A DNA stretch of 64,000 bases from Methylocapsa acidiphila B2 (GCF_000427445.1 NZ_KE386496.1:124001-188000), one strand, 5' to 3'. Positions 46,429 through 58,516 are shown, counted from the first letter of the stretch. Numbers and translations: made by a program. Notes: generated from the letters alone by a model not told the origin.

Positions 46429-47382
46429 CTATGGCTTCCGTCCGATATTCAGGAACTTTTCGGTCCGCGCCGTCCTGAGCTCGTCGGGGGACATATGCTC
46501 AAATTCCTTCAAGGCCTCGGCAATCGCTTCGCCTGTCGCCGCCGCCGCCGCATCAGGGTCGCGATGGGCGCCGCCGACTGGCTCGACGATGATTCTATCA
46601 ATGATCCCGAATTTGAGCAGATCTTGGGCGGTAATCTTCATATTTGTGGCGGCGTCTTCCGCGCGGGCCGAATCACGCCACAAAATCGACGCAGAAGCCT
46701 CGGGCGAGGCGACCGTGTAGATCGCGTGCTCGAGCATTAAGACGGCGTTGGAGCTCGCGATGGCGATTGCGCCGCCTGAACCGCCTTCGCCGAGAATTAC
46801 GGCGACGGTCGGCACGCCGAGCGTGAGCGAAGCGTCGGTCGCGCGGGCGATGGCTTCGGCCTGGCCGCGCTCCTCGGCGTCGACGCCTGGAAAAGCGCCC
46901 GGCGTGTCGACGAGCGAGATGACCGGCAGGTTGAAGCGATCAGCGAGCTGCATCAGGCGGACTGCCTTGCGATAGCCTTCCGGCCGCGCCATGCCGAAAT
47001 TGTGACGGATTCGGGCCGCTGTGTCGGACCCTTTCTCCTGGCCTATGACGCAAACGGCGCGGCCGCGGAACCAGCCGAATCCGCCGACGACGGCCGAGTC
47101 CTCGCCGAACTGGCGATCGCCGGAAAGAGGCGTGAAATCCGCGACGAAGGATTTCACGTAATCGAGGAAATGCGGCCTTTGCGGATGGCGCGCGACCTGC
47201 GTTTTTTGCCAGGGCGTGAGACTGGCGTAGAGATCCGCCAGGGCTTTTTCCGCCTTGGCTTCGAGCTTGGCGAGTTCATCGCCGATCGCCACCGCGTCGC
47301 CTTGCGCCGCGACCTGACGCAGTTCGATCACTTTCGCCTCGAGCTCGGCGACGGGTTTTTCAAAATCGAGATAGCTTCGCAT
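46429..47382 (-). CDS. accA: acetyl-CoA carboxylase carboxyltransferase, alpha subunit
   Basis: Alpha half of the carboxyltransferase that makes malonyl-CoA for fatty acid synthesis, 317 residues. The signature LVDTPGAFPGVDAEERGQAEAIA and ILGEGGSGGAIAI are intact. The ATG at 47382 starts the conserved MRSYLDFEKPV; upstream codons (to 47439) are not conserved in type. It lies just downstream of the efflux operon, 135 bases from mdtC, but is probably transcribed separately. Confidence 0.96.
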   Translation of the reverse strand: MRSYLDFEKPVAELEAKVIELRQVAAQGDAVAIGDELAKLEAKAEKALADLYASLTPWQKTQVARHPQRPHFLDYVKSFVADFTPLSGDRQFGEDSAVVGGFGWFRGRAVCVIGQEKGSDTAARIRHNFGMARPEGYRKAVRLMQLADRFNLPVISLVDTPGAFPGVDAEERGQAEAIARATDASLTLGVPTVAVILGEGGSGGAIAIASSNAVLMLEHAIYTVASPEASASILWRDSARAEDAATNMKITAQDLLKFGIIDRIIVEPVGGAHRDPDAAAAATGEAIAEALKEFEHMSPDELRTARTEKFLNIGRKP

Positions 47383-47517
47383 CGGCGCCGAGCATGTTTC
47401 AGGAGCGCGGAAACTGGCGATTTTGGGATGCGAAGTCAAGAATTTGCGCGCCGCCCATTCAGATCGCGTTTCTTAATCGTTTCCGGGCCGCTGGCGCGGG
47501 CCCGGATCGTCTCGCCG

Positions 47518-50500
47518 TCAAGCGCCGCGGGCCGGCGCATCGGCCCCGTCTCCTGCGAGGCGTGGAAAGCGCCGCCGCCAGATCCTGTGCGACCAGAGTC
47601 GGAAGCGGTCGAGATAGAGATAGACGATCGGGGTCGTGTAGAGGGTCAAAATCTGGCTGACGATCAGGCCGCCGACGATCGAAATGCCGAGAGGGCGTCG
47701 GAGTTCGCCGCCGTCGCCGAAGCCGATCGCGAGGGGAATCGCCCCGAAAATCGCCGCCATGGTCGTCATCATGATCGGCCGAAACCGCAATAGGCAGGCG
47801 CGGAAGATCGCGTCGCGCGGCGAAAGACCCTCGCTGCGCTCCGCCTCGAGCGCGAAATCGATCATCATGATCGCGTTTTTCTTGACGATGCCGATGAGCA
47901 AGATCACCCCGATGAGGGCGATGATGCTGAACTCGACATTGAAGAGCAACAGAGCCAGGACGGCGCCGACGCCGGCCGAAGGGAGGGTGGAGAGAATCGT
48001 GATCGGATGGATGAAGCTCTCATAGAGAATTCCAAGGACGATATAGACGGCGACCAGGGCGGCCAGAATCAGATAAGGCTCGCTGTTGAGCGATTGCACA
48101 AAGGCTTGCGCCGCGCCTTGCGGGCTGCCGTGAATGGTCGCCGGCGCATGGATCGCCGCCATCGCCTCCTTGATCTCGCGGTGGGCGTCGCTCAACGAGG
48201 CGCCGGGGCGCAAGTTGAACGAGACGGTGCTCGCGACAAAGGGGCCTTGATGGTTGACGGAGAGGGGCGTCTTGCCTGGTTCGAAATGGGCGAAGGCGGC
48301 GAGTGGAACCATGGTCTCATGCGTCGTGCTGACGGCCGCTCCGGCGGAGGCCCCGCCCTTGCCGGTGTTCGCCAGCGCGTTGGTCGAGGCGTTGCGGGCC
48401 GAGTCGTTCGTGGCGTTCGACGCGACCCCTGTTTTGGATGAGGCGGAGCTCGACGCCGAGCCGGTCGCGACCGTCCCGGTCGGGGCGTTGCTCGTGGCCG
48501 CTCCGGTTGGGGCGCCTCCCGACGTGCTGATATAGAGGTCTTTCAGGATAGCCGGGTCCTGCCAAAAGCGCGGCGCCACCTCCATCACCACATGATATTG
48601 GTTGGTCGCCGTGTAGATGGTTGACACCTGGCGCTGGCCGAAGGCGTCATAGAGCGTGTTGTCGATCTGGCTCGTGGTGAGATGGAGCCTCGACGCCGTG
48701 TCGCGATCAATCGTCAGCTCGGTCTCGAGTCCGCCTTGTTGCTGGTCGGAGCTTACGTCGACCAGCGAGGAGCTATGCTGCAGCGCCTCAACGAGGCGCG
48801 GCGTGAAGGCGTAGAGCTCGCCGGCGTCGTCGGCCTGCAAGGTGAATTGATATTGCGCATTGCTCATGCGCCCGCCGACGCGGATATCCTGCACCGATTG
48901 CAAGAACAGGCGTCCGCCCGGAACTTGCGCCAGCCTGCGACGAAGGCGGCCGATGACCTCGTCGGCGGTTCCGCTGCGCTCGGCCTTCGGCTTTAGTGTG
49001 ATGAACACGGACCCGGTGTTCGTCTCGGTCCCGCCGGTGAAGCCGACGACCGTCGCGACCGCCGGATCGCTTTGAACGATGGACTGAAGCTGTCTCAGCT
49101 TTTGCTGCATGAATTGGAATGAAATGCTCTGGTCCGCCTGAATATTGCCGATGATGCGGCCCACGTCCTGCTGCGGAAAGAAGCCTTTCGGCACGATCCA
49201 GAACAGCGCGACGTTCAGGCAGATCGTGGCGAAAAGCGCGACGAGAACGACGAGGCCATGGCGGAGCGCCCAGGCGAGCGTCCTTTCATATCCCCGCATA
49301 GCCCACGCCAGGACGCCCAAGCCGCGCCGTGTAGACGCGGCCTCGCCTCTCGGGCGGAGCAGCGTCGCGCACATCATTGGCGTCAGGGACAAGGATAGGA
49401 TGAGGGAGACGAGAATGGCGAAGGACAGGGTGACCGCGAATTCGCGAAAGAGCCGGCCGAGAATGCCTCCCATCAGCAGGACGGGAAGAAAGACAGCGAT
49501 CAGGGATATGCTGATCGAGAGCACGGTGAATCCGACCTCGCGCGAGCCGCGCAACGCCGCCTCGACCCGGCTCATTCCGGCCTCGAGGTGCCGGGAGATG
49601 TTTTCGACGACCACGATGGCGTCGTCAACGACAAAGCCGGTCGCGATCGTCAGTGCCATCAGCGATAGATTATTGATGCTGAAATTCGCCAGATACATCG
49701 CGCCGAACGTGCCGATGATCGAGATCGGCGCGGCGATGCTTGGAATGAGCGTGGTGCGGAAATTGCCCAAAAACACGTACACGATGACGGTGACGAGGCC
49801 GATCGCGGTGATCAATGACCATTCCGTGTCGCGCAAGGCCGCGCGAATAGTGGTGCTGCGGTCGCCGGTCAACGTGAGCTCGATGTCGCTCGGCATGGCG
49901 GCTTGAAGATGCGGCAGCTCCGCCTTCACATTATCGACCGCTTCGATGATGTTCGCGCCCGGCTGGCGAAACAAGATGACGAGAACCGCCGTCTTGCCGT
50001 TGGCGAGGCCCTCGTTGCGGAGATCCTCGACCGAATCCACGACCTCTGCGACGTCCGTGAGTCGCACCGGAGCCCCGTTGCGATAGGCGACGATGAGCGG
50101 CAGATAATCCGCCGCACGCGTCGCCTGGTCGTTGGTGTAGATCTGCAGCCGGTTATCGCCCTGGTCGATCGCGCCTTTCGGGCTATTGGCGTTGGCGGAG
50201 GCGAGCGCCGCCCGTACGTCTTCCAGGCCCACGCCATATTTGGCGAGCGCATAAGGATTGAGCTCGACGCGCACCGCCGGCAAGGCGGCTCCGCCAATGG
50301 CCGCCTGGCCGATGCCGCCGAGCTGGGAAAGCCTTTGCTGCAGGATATTGCTCGCGGCGTCATACATCTGGCCCGGCGTCGAGGTCTTCGAGGTCAGGGC
50401 GAGAATGAGGATTGGGGCGTCGGCGGGATTGAGTTTGAAGTAGGTCGGATTGCTGCGCAGGCTCGTCGGCAGGTCGGCGCGCGCCGCATTGATCGCGGCC

Positions 50501-50826
50501 TGCACGTCGCGCGCGGCGCCGTCAATGTTGCGATCGACGTCGAACTGCATCGTGATCCGGGTCGAGCCGAGCGTGCTTTTCGACGTCATTTCGGCGACAT
50601 GGGCGATTTGGCCGAGATGCCGCTCAAGCGGGCCTGCGACGGTCGCCGCGACGGTTTCCGGATTGGCGCCGGGCAATTGCGCCTGGACCGCGATCGTCGG
50701 GAAGTCGACCTGGGGCAGAGGCGAGACGGGCAGTTTCAGGAAGGCGAGGGCGCCAGCCAACGCGATCCCGACCGCGAGCAGCGTCGTCGCGACAGGGCGC
50801 GCGATGAAGGGCGCCGAGAGATTCAT
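47518..50826 (-). CDS. mdtC: MdtC-like RND multidrug permease with unusual insert
   Basis: Second permease of an MdtABC-type heteromultimer pump, 1102 residues. [19 protein letters not shown] at the start, [14 protein letters not shown] in helix 4 and the [19 protein letters not shown] block near the end mark the family. Residues about 763-832, in the periplasmic porter region, are a Ser/Thr/Ala/Asn-rich low-complexity insert absent from the neighbouring permease; it accounts for the extra length. Its ATG overlaps the stop of mdtB (ATGA), so translation is coupled and equal amounts are expected. Confidence 0.93.
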   Translation of the reverse strand: MNLSAPFIARPVATTLLAVGIALAGALAFLKLPVSPLPQVDFPTIAVQAQLPGANPETVAATVAGPLERHLGQIAHVAEMTSKSTLGSTRITMQFDVDRNIDGAARDVQAAINAARADLPTSLRSNPTYFKLNPADAPILILALTSKTSTPGQMYDAASNILQQRLSQLGGIGQAAIGGAALPAVRVELNPYALAKYGVGLEDVRAALASANANSPKGAIDQGDNRLQIYTNDQATRAADYLPLIVAYRNGAPVRLTDVAEVVDSVEDLRNEGLANGKTAVLVILFRQPGANIIEAVDNVKAELPHLQAAMPSDIELTLTGDRSTTIRAALRDTEWSLITAIGLVTVIVYVFLGNFRTTLIPSIAAPISIIGTFGAMYLANFSINNLSLMALTIATGFVVDDAIVVVENISRHLEAGMSRVEAALRGSREVGFTVLSISISLIAVFLPVLLMGGILGRLFREFAVTLSFAILVSLILSLSLTPMMCATLLRPRGEAASTRRGLGVLAWAMRGYERTLAWALRHGLVVLVALFATICLNVALFWIVPKGFFPQQDVGRIIGNIQADQSISFQFMQQKLRQLQSIVQSDPAVATVVGFTGGTETNTGSVFITLKPKAERSGTADEVIGRLRRRLAQVPGGRLFLQSVQDIRVGGRMSNAQYQFTLQADDAGELYAFTPRLVEALQHSSSLVDVSSDQQQGGLETELTIDRDTASRLHLTTSQIDNTLYDAFGQRQVSTIYTATNQYHVVMEVAPRFWQDPAILKDLYISTSGGAPTGAATSNAPTGTVATGSASSSASSKTGVASNATNDSARNASTNALANTGKGGASAGAAVSTTHETMVPLAAFAHFEPGKTPLSVNHQGPFVASTVSFNLRPGASLSDAHREIKEAMAAIHAPATIHGSPQGAAQAFVQSLNSEPYLILAALVAVYIVLGILYESFIHPITILSTLPSAGVGAVLALLLFNVEFSIIALIGVILLIGIVKKNAIMMIDFALEAERSEGLSPRDAIFRACLLRFRPIMMTTMAAIFGAIPLAIGFGDGGELRRPLGISIVGGLIVSQILTLYTTPIVYLYLDRFRLWSHRIWRRRFPRLAGDGADAPARGA

Positions 50827-53800
50827 TCCGCCGACTCGCCGGAGAGCCGTGCGTCCGACTGCCGGCGGCCGGACAGCCTGACGGCTAGACGATCGAAATA
50901 GAGATAGATCACCGGCGTCGTGAAGAGCGTGAGCACTTGGCTGACGACGAGGCCGCCGACGATGGCAACGCCGAGCGGATTGCGCAGCTCAGAGCCGGTG
51001 CCCGTCCCGAGCATCAGGGGCAGGGCGCCGAGGATCGCGGCCATGGTCGTCATCAGGATTGGGCGGAACCGCAAGAGGCAAGCTTGATAGATCGCCTCGC
51101 GTGGTGCCAGCCCCTCGGAGCGTTCCGCGTCGAGCGCGAAATCGATCATCATGATCGCGTTTTTCTTGACGATGCCGATCAACAAGATGATCCCGATGAC
51201 CGCGATGACGTCGAGCTCGCCGCCCGAGGCCATGAGCGCGAGCAGCGCGCCGACGCCGGCCGAAGGCAGAGTCGAGAGAATCGTGATCGGATGGATGAAG
51301 CTCTCGTAGAGAACGCCGAGCACGATATACATCGTGACGATGGCGGCGATGATGAGAAAAAGCTCGTTCGTCGACGAGGCGCGAAAGGCGCCGGCGGCGC
51401 CTTGAAACGAGGTGACGAAGCTGGCCGGCAGGCCGATTTCCGTCTCGGCGCGCTCGATCGCCTCGATGGCTGCGCCGAGCGACGATCCGGGCGCGACGTT
51501 GAAGGAAATCATCGCCGCCGGAAATTGCGAGAGACGGGTGAGCAGCAAGGGCCCAGTGCGCTGCTCGACATGAACGATCGCCGTGAGCGGCACCTGTCCG
51601 TTGGTCGTGGATGAGGACGAGGGCAGGTAGAGCAGCGAGAGATTGGCCAATGTCTGTCGCGTCGCCGCATCAGCCTCCAAAATGACCCGATATTGGTTCG
51701 ATTGCGTGTAGATGGTCGAGACGATGCGTTGCCCGAAAGCGTCATAAAGCGCGTTATCGACCGTCGCGGGGGTGATCCCGAACCGAGCCGCCGTCGCGCG
51801 GTCGATCACGAGATCCACGGCCAGGCCCTGTTGCTGCGCGTCGTTTGCGACATCCGTCAGCTCCGGCAGCTGCTTCAGCCGATCTGTGAGCAGAGGGGTC
51901 CAGGTTTTGAATTCGGCTGCATTGGCGTTTTGCAGAAGAAAGTTATATTGCGCGCGGCCGATATTCGAGTCGATCGTCAAATCCTGGACCGGCTGCAAGT
52001 AGAGCGAGATCCCGATGATCCCGGCGACATTCTTCTGAATGCGCCGGATGATTTCGGCCGCGCCGGCGCGTTCGTCCCGCGGCTTCAAGTTGATCAGGAT
52101 GCGGCCGCTGTTGAGAGTCGTGTTGTCGCCGTCGACGCCAATGAAGGAGCTTACGTTCTCGACCGCAGGATCTTTCAGGATCGCTTCTGCGAGCTGCCGC
52201 TGCAGGCGCGACATGGCGTCGAAGGAGACGCTTTGCGAGGCCTGGGTGATGGCCTGAATCAAGCCGGTGTCTTGCGCTGGAAAGAAACCTTTCGGAATGA
52301 CGACGTAAAGAGCGATCGTGAGCCCGAGCGTCGCGACCGCGACGAACAGGGTGACCGGCTGGTGTGCGAGCACATAGGAGAGGGCGCGGCCATAAAGGGC
52401 GATCGTTGCGTCGAAAGCGCGCTCGGCGGCGAGATCGAGCCGGCTGCGCGAGGCGGTCGGACGATGATGAATGAGCCTGGCGCATAGCATCGGCACGAGG
52501 GTGAGCGACACGATCGCCGAAATGATGATCGTCACCGCTAATGTGATCGCGAATTCATGGAACAGGCGTCCAATCACGTCGCCCATGAAGAGGAGCGGGA
52601 TGAGAACGGCGATCAGCGAGACCGTGAGCGAGATGATGGTGAAGCCGATTTGCCTGGAGCCTTTCAGCGCCGCTTCCAAAGGCGGGTCGCCGGCCTCGAC
52701 ATAGCGGCTGATATTCTCGATCATCACGATCGCGTCGTCGACGACGAAACCTGTCGAGATGGTCAGCGCCATCAATGAGAGGTTGTCGAGGCTGAACCCC
52801 AGCAGATACATGGCGACCAGCGTGCCAACCAGGGAGAGCGGGACAGACAGGCTCGGAATGATCGTCGCTGGCAAATTGCGCAGGAAGACGAAGATCACCA
52901 TGACCACCAGCGCGATTGCGGCGCCGAGCTCGAACTCGACGTCGGCGACCGACGCGCGGATCGTCGTCGTGCGGTCGCTGAGCACGGCGATGTCGACTGC
53001 GGCGGGCAGCCCCGCCTTGAGCATCGGCAGGAGCGTCTTGATCCGGTTGACGACCTCGATGACATTGGCGCCCGGTTGGCGCCGGACACTGAGGATGATC
53101 GCGGGGGTGGCGTTGGCCCAGGCGCCGAGCTTGACGTTCTCGGGACCCTGGGCGACGTCGGCCACATCCGACAGGCGGACCGGGGCGCCGTCGCGATAGG
53201 CGATCACGAGATTGCGATAACCTTCGACGCTCGTGATTTGGTCATTGGCGTTGATCGTCGCGGCCCGAGCGGGCCCGTCGAAATTGCCTTTGGGCGCATT
53301 GACGTTGGCGTTGGCGATGGTCGTCCTGAGATCGTCGATGTTGAGGCTATAGGCGGCGAGCGCCTGCGGCTTGAATTGGACCCGCATGGCGGGCCTTTCC
53401 CCCCCGCTGATGCTGACCAGCCCGACCCCGGCCTGCTGCGAGATTTTCTGCGCCAGACGCGTTTCGCTAATGTCCTCCAACTGGATCAAGGGCAGGGTCT
53501 TGGAGGTGATGGCGAGAGTGAGGATCGGCGCGTCCGCCGGGTTGACTTTGGCGTAGATCGGCGGCGCCGGCAGATCGCTCGGCAGAAGGTTGTTCGCGGC
53601 GTTGATCGCTGCTTGAACCTGTTGCTCGGCGACGTCGAGGCTGAGGTTCAAGGTGAATTGCAGCGTGATCACCGAGGCGCCGGCCGAGCTCGCCGAAGTC
53701 ATCTGGTTAAGGCCCGGCATTTGGCCGAGCTGGCGCTCAAGCGGCGCGGTGACCGCGGAGGTCATGACTTCTGGGCTGGCCCCAGGAAGAAAGGTGCGCA

Positions 53801-53939
53801 CCTGAATGGTGGGATAATCGACCTCCGGCAGAGCGGACAAAGGCAGGAGTCCGTAGGCGACGCCTCCGGCCAGCATGATGGCGATCATCAACAGAGTCGT
53901 CGCGACCGGGCGGCGGATGAAAAGCTCGGATGGGTTCAT
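50823..53939 (-). CDS. mdtB: MdtB-like RND multidrug permease
   Basis: First permease of the pair, 1038 residues, a normal length. [34 protein letters not shown] in helix 4 and [19 protein letters not shown] are the family marks. In E. coli MdtB and MdtC form a mixed trimer that expels bile salts and novobiocin-like compounds, so the same is likely here. It starts 110 bases after the adaptor stop and overlaps mdtC by four bases. Confidence 0.94.
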   Translation of the reverse strand: MNPSELFIRRPVATTLLMIAIMLAGGVAYGLLPLSALPEVDYPTIQVRTFLPGASPEVMTSAVTAPLERQLGQMPGLNQMTSASSAGASVITLQFTLNLSLDVAEQQVQAAINAANNLLPSDLPAPPIYAKVNPADAPILTLAITSKTLPLIQLEDISETRLAQKISQQAGVGLVSISGGERPAMRVQFKPQALAAYSLNIDDLRTTIANANVNAPKGNFDGPARAATINANDQITSVEGYRNLVIAYRDGAPVRLSDVADVAQGPENVKLGAWANATPAIILSVRRQPGANVIEVVNRIKTLLPMLKAGLPAAVDIAVLSDRTTTIRASVADVEFELGAAIALVVMVIFVFLRNLPATIIPSLSVPLSLVGTLVAMYLLGFSLDNLSLMALTISTGFVVDDAIVMIENISRYVEAGDPPLEAALKGSRQIGFTIISLTVSLIAVLIPLLFMGDVIGRLFHEFAITLAVTIIISAIVSLTLVPMLCARLIHHRPTASRSRLDLAAERAFDATIALYGRALSYVLAHQPVTLFVAVATLGLTIALYVVIPKGFFPAQDTGLIQAITQASQSVSFDAMSRLQRQLAEAILKDPAVENVSSFIGVDGDNTTLNSGRILINLKPRDERAGAAEIIRRIQKNVAGIIGISLYLQPVQDLTIDSNIGRAQYNFLLQNANAAEFKTWTPLLTDRLKQLPELTDVANDAQQQGLAVDLVIDRATAARFGITPATVDNALYDAFGQRIVSTIYTQSNQYRVILEADAATRQTLANLSLLYLPSSSSTTNGQVPLTAIVHVEQRTGPLLLTRLSQFPAAMISFNVAPGSSLGAAIEAIERAETEIGLPASFVTSFQGAAGAFRASSTNELFLIIAAIVTMYIVLGVLYESFIHPITILSTLPSAGVGALLALMASGGELDVIAVIGIILLIGIVKKNAIMMIDFALDAERSEGLAPREAIYQACLLRFRPILMTTMAAILGALPLMLGTGTGSELRNPLGVAIVGGLVVSQVLTLFTTPVIYLYFDRLAVRLSGRRQSDARLSGESAE

Positions 53940-54048
53940 CGCATCGCCCTAAGGTGCTGATTCAATGGGCCAGGGCGTCGTGGACGGCCGCGGCTCCGCT
54001 GCGCGGACGCCACGGTGGAAAAATGAATCCGAAGCGACCGGCGCGGCT

Positions 54049-55407
54049 TCATTGGCCGCCTTGCTGACCTTTGCGGTTTCTCCGCTTGGCTGGCTCCTGG
54101 CCGGCAGGCGTCCCTTTGTCGGCATCCGCCGCTGCGGCTCCGGCATCGCCGCCTTGCGCAGAGGCTGCGGCTGGAATGTAGATTCGAGCGCCGTCGCGCA
54201 ATTGATCGGCTCCATCGACAACGACGCGATCGCCGGGCGAAAGTCCCTTGAAGACGGCGACCTTATCCGCGTCGGTCGGCCCGAGCTCGATCGGACGGAC
54301 GGAGACGACGTCATCCGCGCCAATGAGATAGACGAACGCGCCGGGCGCGCCGCGCTGAACGGAGGCGGTCGGAATCGTCACGACATTCTCGAGCGTCTTG
54401 ACCAGCAGGCGCGCATTGACGAACTGGTTGGGGAAGAGCTTGTCGTCCAAATTATCGAATTCGGCGCGGAGCTTCACCGTTCCGGTCGTTGTGTCGATCT
54501 GATTGTCGAGCGTGACGACCTTTCCCACAGCCAACTTGTTGATATTGGCGCGGTCATAGGCCGTGACCTCGAGTTTGGTCCCGCTTTCGAGTTCGGCGAT
54601 GATGGCTTGCACCTCATCCTCCGGAACGGTGAAAATGACCGAGATCGGGTGGATTTGCGTCAAAACCGCGAGCCCGGAGTCGGTCGTTTGCACATAATTG
54701 CCGGCGTCTACGAGGCGAAGGCCGACGCGGCCGTCGATCGGCGAAACGATATGGGCGTAGATCAGGTTGAGCTTCTGCGTCTCGATCTGGGCCTGGTCGG
54801 TCTTGACCGATCCTTCATATTGCTTGACGAGAAAAGCCTGATCCTCTGCCTGCTGGCGTGCGATCGACTCCTGCTTGAGCAGAGTCTGATAGCGCGACAG
54901 GTTTACGCGTGCTTGGTCGAGCAGGCCTTGATCGCGCGCGAGCTGGCCTTCGTATTGCCGTTGGGCCAGTTCGTAGGGGCGAGGATCGATCTGTGCTAGG
55001 AATTGGCCTTTCTTGACCGTTTGGCCTTCCTTGAAGGCGACCTCGGTCAATTGCCCGTTGATCTGAGTTTTCACCGTCACGGTGGCGAGCGGCGTAACCG
55101 TGCCGAGCGCATTGACGATAATCTTGATCTCGCCGAGCGACGCGGTCGCCGCGCCGATCGGCTGGGCCGCTGTATGGGAAGGAGCGTCGGTCGGCTCTTT
55201 CGGCGCCCGAAGCAGCGTTGTGATCCGGTAAACGCCGAGGCCGAGCACGACGGCGAGGCCGATGAGAAAGATCGGCCCTAAGCGAAAGCCGCGCCGGACG
55301 CCAGCCGGAGGTCGATCGGTTTCCGACTCGCGGGTCGCTGGAGCCCTGTCGCGGAGAAATAAATTCTCCGCCGTCTCATCCTCGGTTCTGTGTGGCCGGT
55401 CATCCAT
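54049..55407 (-). CDS. mdtA: MdtA-like periplasmic adaptor
   Basis: Membrane fusion protein of 452 residues serving the MdtB/MdtC pair. A membrane helix at about residues 48-66 (IFLIGLAVVLGLGVYRI) anchors it; the lipoyl halves are TVKTQINGQLTEVAFKEGQ and VSPIDGRVGLRLVDAG, with a coiled-coil hairpin between. The C-terminal tail is Ala/Gly/Lys-rich, ending KRRNRKGQQGG. It is 265 bases downstream of the outer membrane factor gene. Confidence 0.92.
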   Translation of the reverse strand: MDDRPHRTEDETAENLFLRDRAPATRESETDRPPAGVRRGFRLGPIFLIGLAVVLGLGVYRITTLLRAPKEPTDAPSHTAAQPIGAATASLGEIKIIVNALGTVTPLATVTVKTQINGQLTEVAFKEGQTVKKGQFLAQIDPRPYELAQRQYEGQLARDQGLLDQARVNLSRYQTLLKQESIARQQAEDQAFLVKQYEGSVKTDQAQIETQKLNLIYAHIVSPIDGRVGLRLVDAGNYVQTTDSGLAVLTQIHPISVIFTVPEDEVQAIIAELESGTKLEVTAYDRANINKLAVGKVVTLDNQIDTTTGTVKLRAEFDNLDDKLFPNQFVNARLLVKTLENVVTIPTASVQRGAPGAFVYLIGADDVVSVRPIELGPTDADKVAVFKGLSPGDRVVVDGADQLRDGARIYIPAAASAQGGDAGAAAADADKGTPAGQEPAKRRNRKGQQGGQ

Positions 55408-55672
55408 TTCGGCGTCCTATTCCCAAGGCGCGCCATTCGTCGAACGGGGTGCGCGACACTTCCATGCAGCGCATCGCGCGCGATCTTCGAATTTGGCGCC
55501 TCGGAATCATTATTGCGTAAACGCCTCGGCGGCACCTTCTCATTTATATAGCCGGCGCCGAAACTGCCGCAATCTCGGCATGAAATGCGACGCAATGTCG
55601 GTCGGCTCCAATCAAATTTTCGTTTGCTGCGACTGACTCTTAGGTTCGCGGCAATGCTGCGAGCGGCGGCGA

Positions 55673-57151
55673 TTAGAGATGCGGCATGGGATTTTGCGCT
55701 TCGAGCGCATGGCTCGTTGGCAGGAGGCCGGCGTCCCATCCCCCGCCCAGCGCCTCAATCAATGAAACGCTTGAGAGATAGCGGTTCTGTCGGATCGTCA
55801 GATCGGATTCCTGGTCGCTGAGCAGAGTCGCTTGGGCGACGACGACGGCGGTGAAGGCGACTGTGCCGGCGCGATATTGGTTGAGCAGAATATCGAGTTC
55901 TTCCTGCGCGGCTTTGACTGCTTGTCCCTCCACCGTCGCCTGGCGCGCATAGATGCGCAGCGCCGCGAGATTGTCCTCGACCTGCTGAAAGGCGGTGAGC
56001 ACCGTGTTTCGATATGTCGCGACGCTTTGGTCGAAGGACGCGCGCGCGGCCTCGACCTGAGAGCCTTTCAAGCCACCGTCGAAGATGGTCTGCGACGCTG
56101 CGACGCCGGCCGTCCATGTTTCATGGGCGAGACTGAGGGCGAGCGCGTGCGGCCCGGAGAAGCCGTAGGAGGCGCTGAGGCTGATGTCCGGATAGTAAAG
56201 GGCGATGGCGGCGCCGATTAGGGCGTTTTGCTGCTGCATCGTCCGTTCGGCGGCGGCGATGTCCGGACGGCGCTCGAGCAGCGTCGAGGGCAGGCTGACA
56301 GGGATGGTCGGAAGATTATTCGCCAAGGCGCCCTTGGGGATGGAAAGCTCGGCCGGCGGCCGTCCGATCAAGACCGCAATCGAGTGCTCGAATTGCGCGC
56401 GGGACACGCCGACATTGATCGCCGACGCCTCTGTATTCAGGACTTGCGCCAATGCAGTCGCGACGTCGGCTTTCGACACAGTGCCGGCGTCATATTGATG
56501 TTGCGTGATCTCGAGCGTCTTCCTGTAGGCCTTCACGGTCGTGGTGAGCAGGGTTTCCAGCGAATCGGCGGCGCGGAGGTTGAAATAGGCGGTCGCGAGA
56601 AGCGCCTGCTCGGAGAGCGTCGCATCGGCGAGATCCGCCGCCGAGGCTTGCGCGCCAGCGACGTCGCTCTCCACAGTGCGGCGAATCTTGCCCCAAACGT
56701 CGAGGTCCCAGCTCGCGTTCGACGTGAGATCGGAGGTCACGCTCGTGCTCGGCCGGCCTGTGCCGCTCAGCGCCCTGCCGAGATGGGTGTCGGTCGCGCT
56801 GTAATTCGCCGTGATGGTCGGAAACAATCCGGCCTGCGCCTCCTTGATGACCGCGCGGGCCTGACGGTAAGTCGCCTCGGAGGCGAGCACTGTCTGGTTT
56901 GAGATCTCGACCTGACGTTCGAGCGAATCGAGCAGGGGGTCCTTGAAGACAGCCCACCAAGCGCCTCGGTCGATCCCGTCGCCGGGCGCGGCGAGCTTCC
57001 AGCCTTTAAGTTCCTTATATTTAGCCGGTTCGGGCGCCGGCGGGCGTTCATAATCGGGCCCGACGGTGCAGCCGGCGGGAATGCTGGCCAAGGTCGAAAC
57101 AAGCGCGAGTATGGTGACGCGGCGCAGAGGAGCCGCTTGGCGCGCGTTCAT
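55673..57151 (-). CDS. outer membrane efflux lipoprotein (NodT/OprM type)
   Basis: Outer membrane channel of 492 residues. It has a lipoprotein-like signal with PAGCTVGPDYERP, the typical start of NodT/OprM proteins. Two repeats of the outer membrane efflux domain follow, with long coiled-coil helices (QVLNTEASAINVGVSRAQFEH and QQVEDNLAALRIYAR regions). The ATG at 57151 begins the signal. It is first in the four-gene efflux locus and would complete the tripartite pump; it may also serve the other RND pair at 19-24 kb. Confidence 0.92.
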   Translation of the reverse strand: MNARQAAPLRRVTILALVSTLASIPAGCTVGPDYERPPAPEPAKYKELKGWKLAAPGDGIDRGAWWAVFKDPLLDSLERQVEISNQTVLASEATYRQARAVIKEAQAGLFPTITANYSATDTHLGRALSGTGRPSTSVTSDLTSNASWDLDVWGKIRRTVESDVAGAQASAADLADATLSEQALLATAYFNLRAADSLETLLTTTVKAYRKTLEITQHQYDAGTVSKADVATALAQVLNTEASAINVGVSRAQFEHSIAVLIGRPPAELSIPKGALANNLPTIPVSLPSTLLERRPDIAAAERTMQQQNALIGAAIALYYPDISLSASYGFSGPHALALSLAHETWTAGVAASQTIFDGGLKGSQVEAARASFDQSVATYRNTVLTAFQQVEDNLAALRIYARQATVEGQAVKAAQEELDILLNQYRAGTVAFTAVVVAQATLLSDQESDLTIRQNRYLSSVSLIEALGGGWDAGLLPTSHALEAQNPMPHL

Positions 57152-57483
57152 TGCTCGGTTCGAACTCCGCTCCTCGAGATGCGGGAGCGCGGCGAAGCGT
57201 GGGCGCGAATGCGCACGACGCATGGCGGCTCTGCGGATCCTTTGTGACTCGTCACAGCGGAGATGAGGGAGAATTGCGGCGAAATGACAAGATCGTCTCG
57301 ATTGGAAAAGGACCGCGTCAAAAGATGGCCGCGCGGCGCGCTCATCGGCAGGTCGAGCTTTCGCCTGACTGACGGAGCCAAAGCAAGGCGGGAAGCGTCA
57401 CATGTTCGTGAGGGTCACGGCTTCGTGATGGCGATTGCCGGGAAAACGCGAAACAATTCGGCGTCGAGCCGCGAACACAGATC

Positions 57484-58395
57484 ATGACGCCATCTCCCGC
57501 CAACACGTTTCTTCTCATTCCGCCCTGGACGGATCGCGCCGGGCGGTTCTCGCCGCTGAAATTCGTTGTTTTTCTCGCCGTGCTCGCCCCGGCGGCTTGG
57601 ATAGTGGTAGAGGCGCGGCACGGCTGGCTCGGCTCGCGGCCGGTCACGGAGGCCATCCATCAGTCCGGCCTTTGGGCCATTCGGCTTTTGGCGGCGACCT
57701 TGGCGGTGACGCCGTTGCGCCGCGCGTCGCGGTGGTCGAAGCTGATTTCGGTCCGGCGGATCCTCGGCGTTTCGGCATTGGCCTATGCGGCGCTGCATCT
57801 CGGCCTCTATGGCCTTGATCAGCATTTCGATCTTGTCCAAATCGGATCGGAGATCGCGCGGCGCATTTATCTCACGATCGGCTTCGCGGCTTTTTGCGGG
57901 CTTTGCGCGCTGGGCGCGACATCGACCGACGGCATGATCGCGCGCCTTGGCGGGACGGCTTGGGGCCGGCTGCAGCAATTGGTCTATCCGATCGCCATTG
58001 TCGCGACCGTGCATTTCTTCATACAGTCGAAGCTCGACGTCAGCGAGCCGATCATAATGGGCGGCCTGTTTGCGCTTCTTTTCGGATTTCGGATCGCCGA
58101 CCGTCGGTTTGGAGACCTCTCGCTTTTTGGCTTGATCGGACTGGCATTCGTTTCGGCCTTGGCTACGGCCGTTGGCGAAGCGTTTTGGTACGCCGTCTCG
58201 ATTCGGGCGCCGCTCGCGATCGTTCTCGCCGCAAACTTTGATTTTTCCTATGCGGTGCGTCCGTGCTGGTTTGTGCTCGGCGGCGGCGCGATCCTTTGCG
58301 CCGCGCGGCTCATGCGCCCGATCTGGGCTGTCTCCGGCGGCGGCTCGCCGGCGACGAGGCGACGTATGGCCTCGGTCCGCCCGGAAATTTCCTGA
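57484..58395 (+). CDS. msrQ: MsrQ-like haem-binding membrane subunit
   Basis: Integral membrane protein of 303 residues with the ferric-reductase-like domain. MsrQ passes electrons from the quinone pool or flavin to MsrP, which repairs oxidised methionines in the periplasm. Candidate haem ligands are the His in YAALHLGLY and in IVATVHFFIQ, with about six membrane helices. The partner msrP, usually just upstream, is not in this window. It is longer than E. coli MsrQ (211) because of additional C-terminal hydrophobic segments. Confidence 0.78.
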   Translation: MTPSPANTFLLIPPWTDRAGRFSPLKFVVFLAVLAPAAWIVVEARHGWLGSRPVTEAIHQSGLWAIRLLAATLAVTPLRRASRWSKLISVRRILGVSALAYAALHLGLYGLDQHFDLVQIGSEIARRIYLTIGFAAFCGLCALGATSTDGMIARLGGTAWGRLQQLVYPIAIVATVHFFIQSKLDVSEPIIMGGLFALLFGFRIADRRFGDLSLFGLIGLAFVSALATAVGEAFWYAVSIRAPLAIVLAANFDFSYAVRPCWFVLGGGAILCAARLMRPIWAVSGGGSPATRRRMASVRPEIS

Positions 58396-58516
58396 CGCTT
58401 GTCGCGAAAGGCGGCGTCGCCTCGGCCTTAGGGACAAACCCCAGCGGGCGCCGTCGCCAGTTCGACGTTTTGCGTCGGTCATCGATCATGTTTTTCCGAA
58501 CATGATCGAGAAGCAG

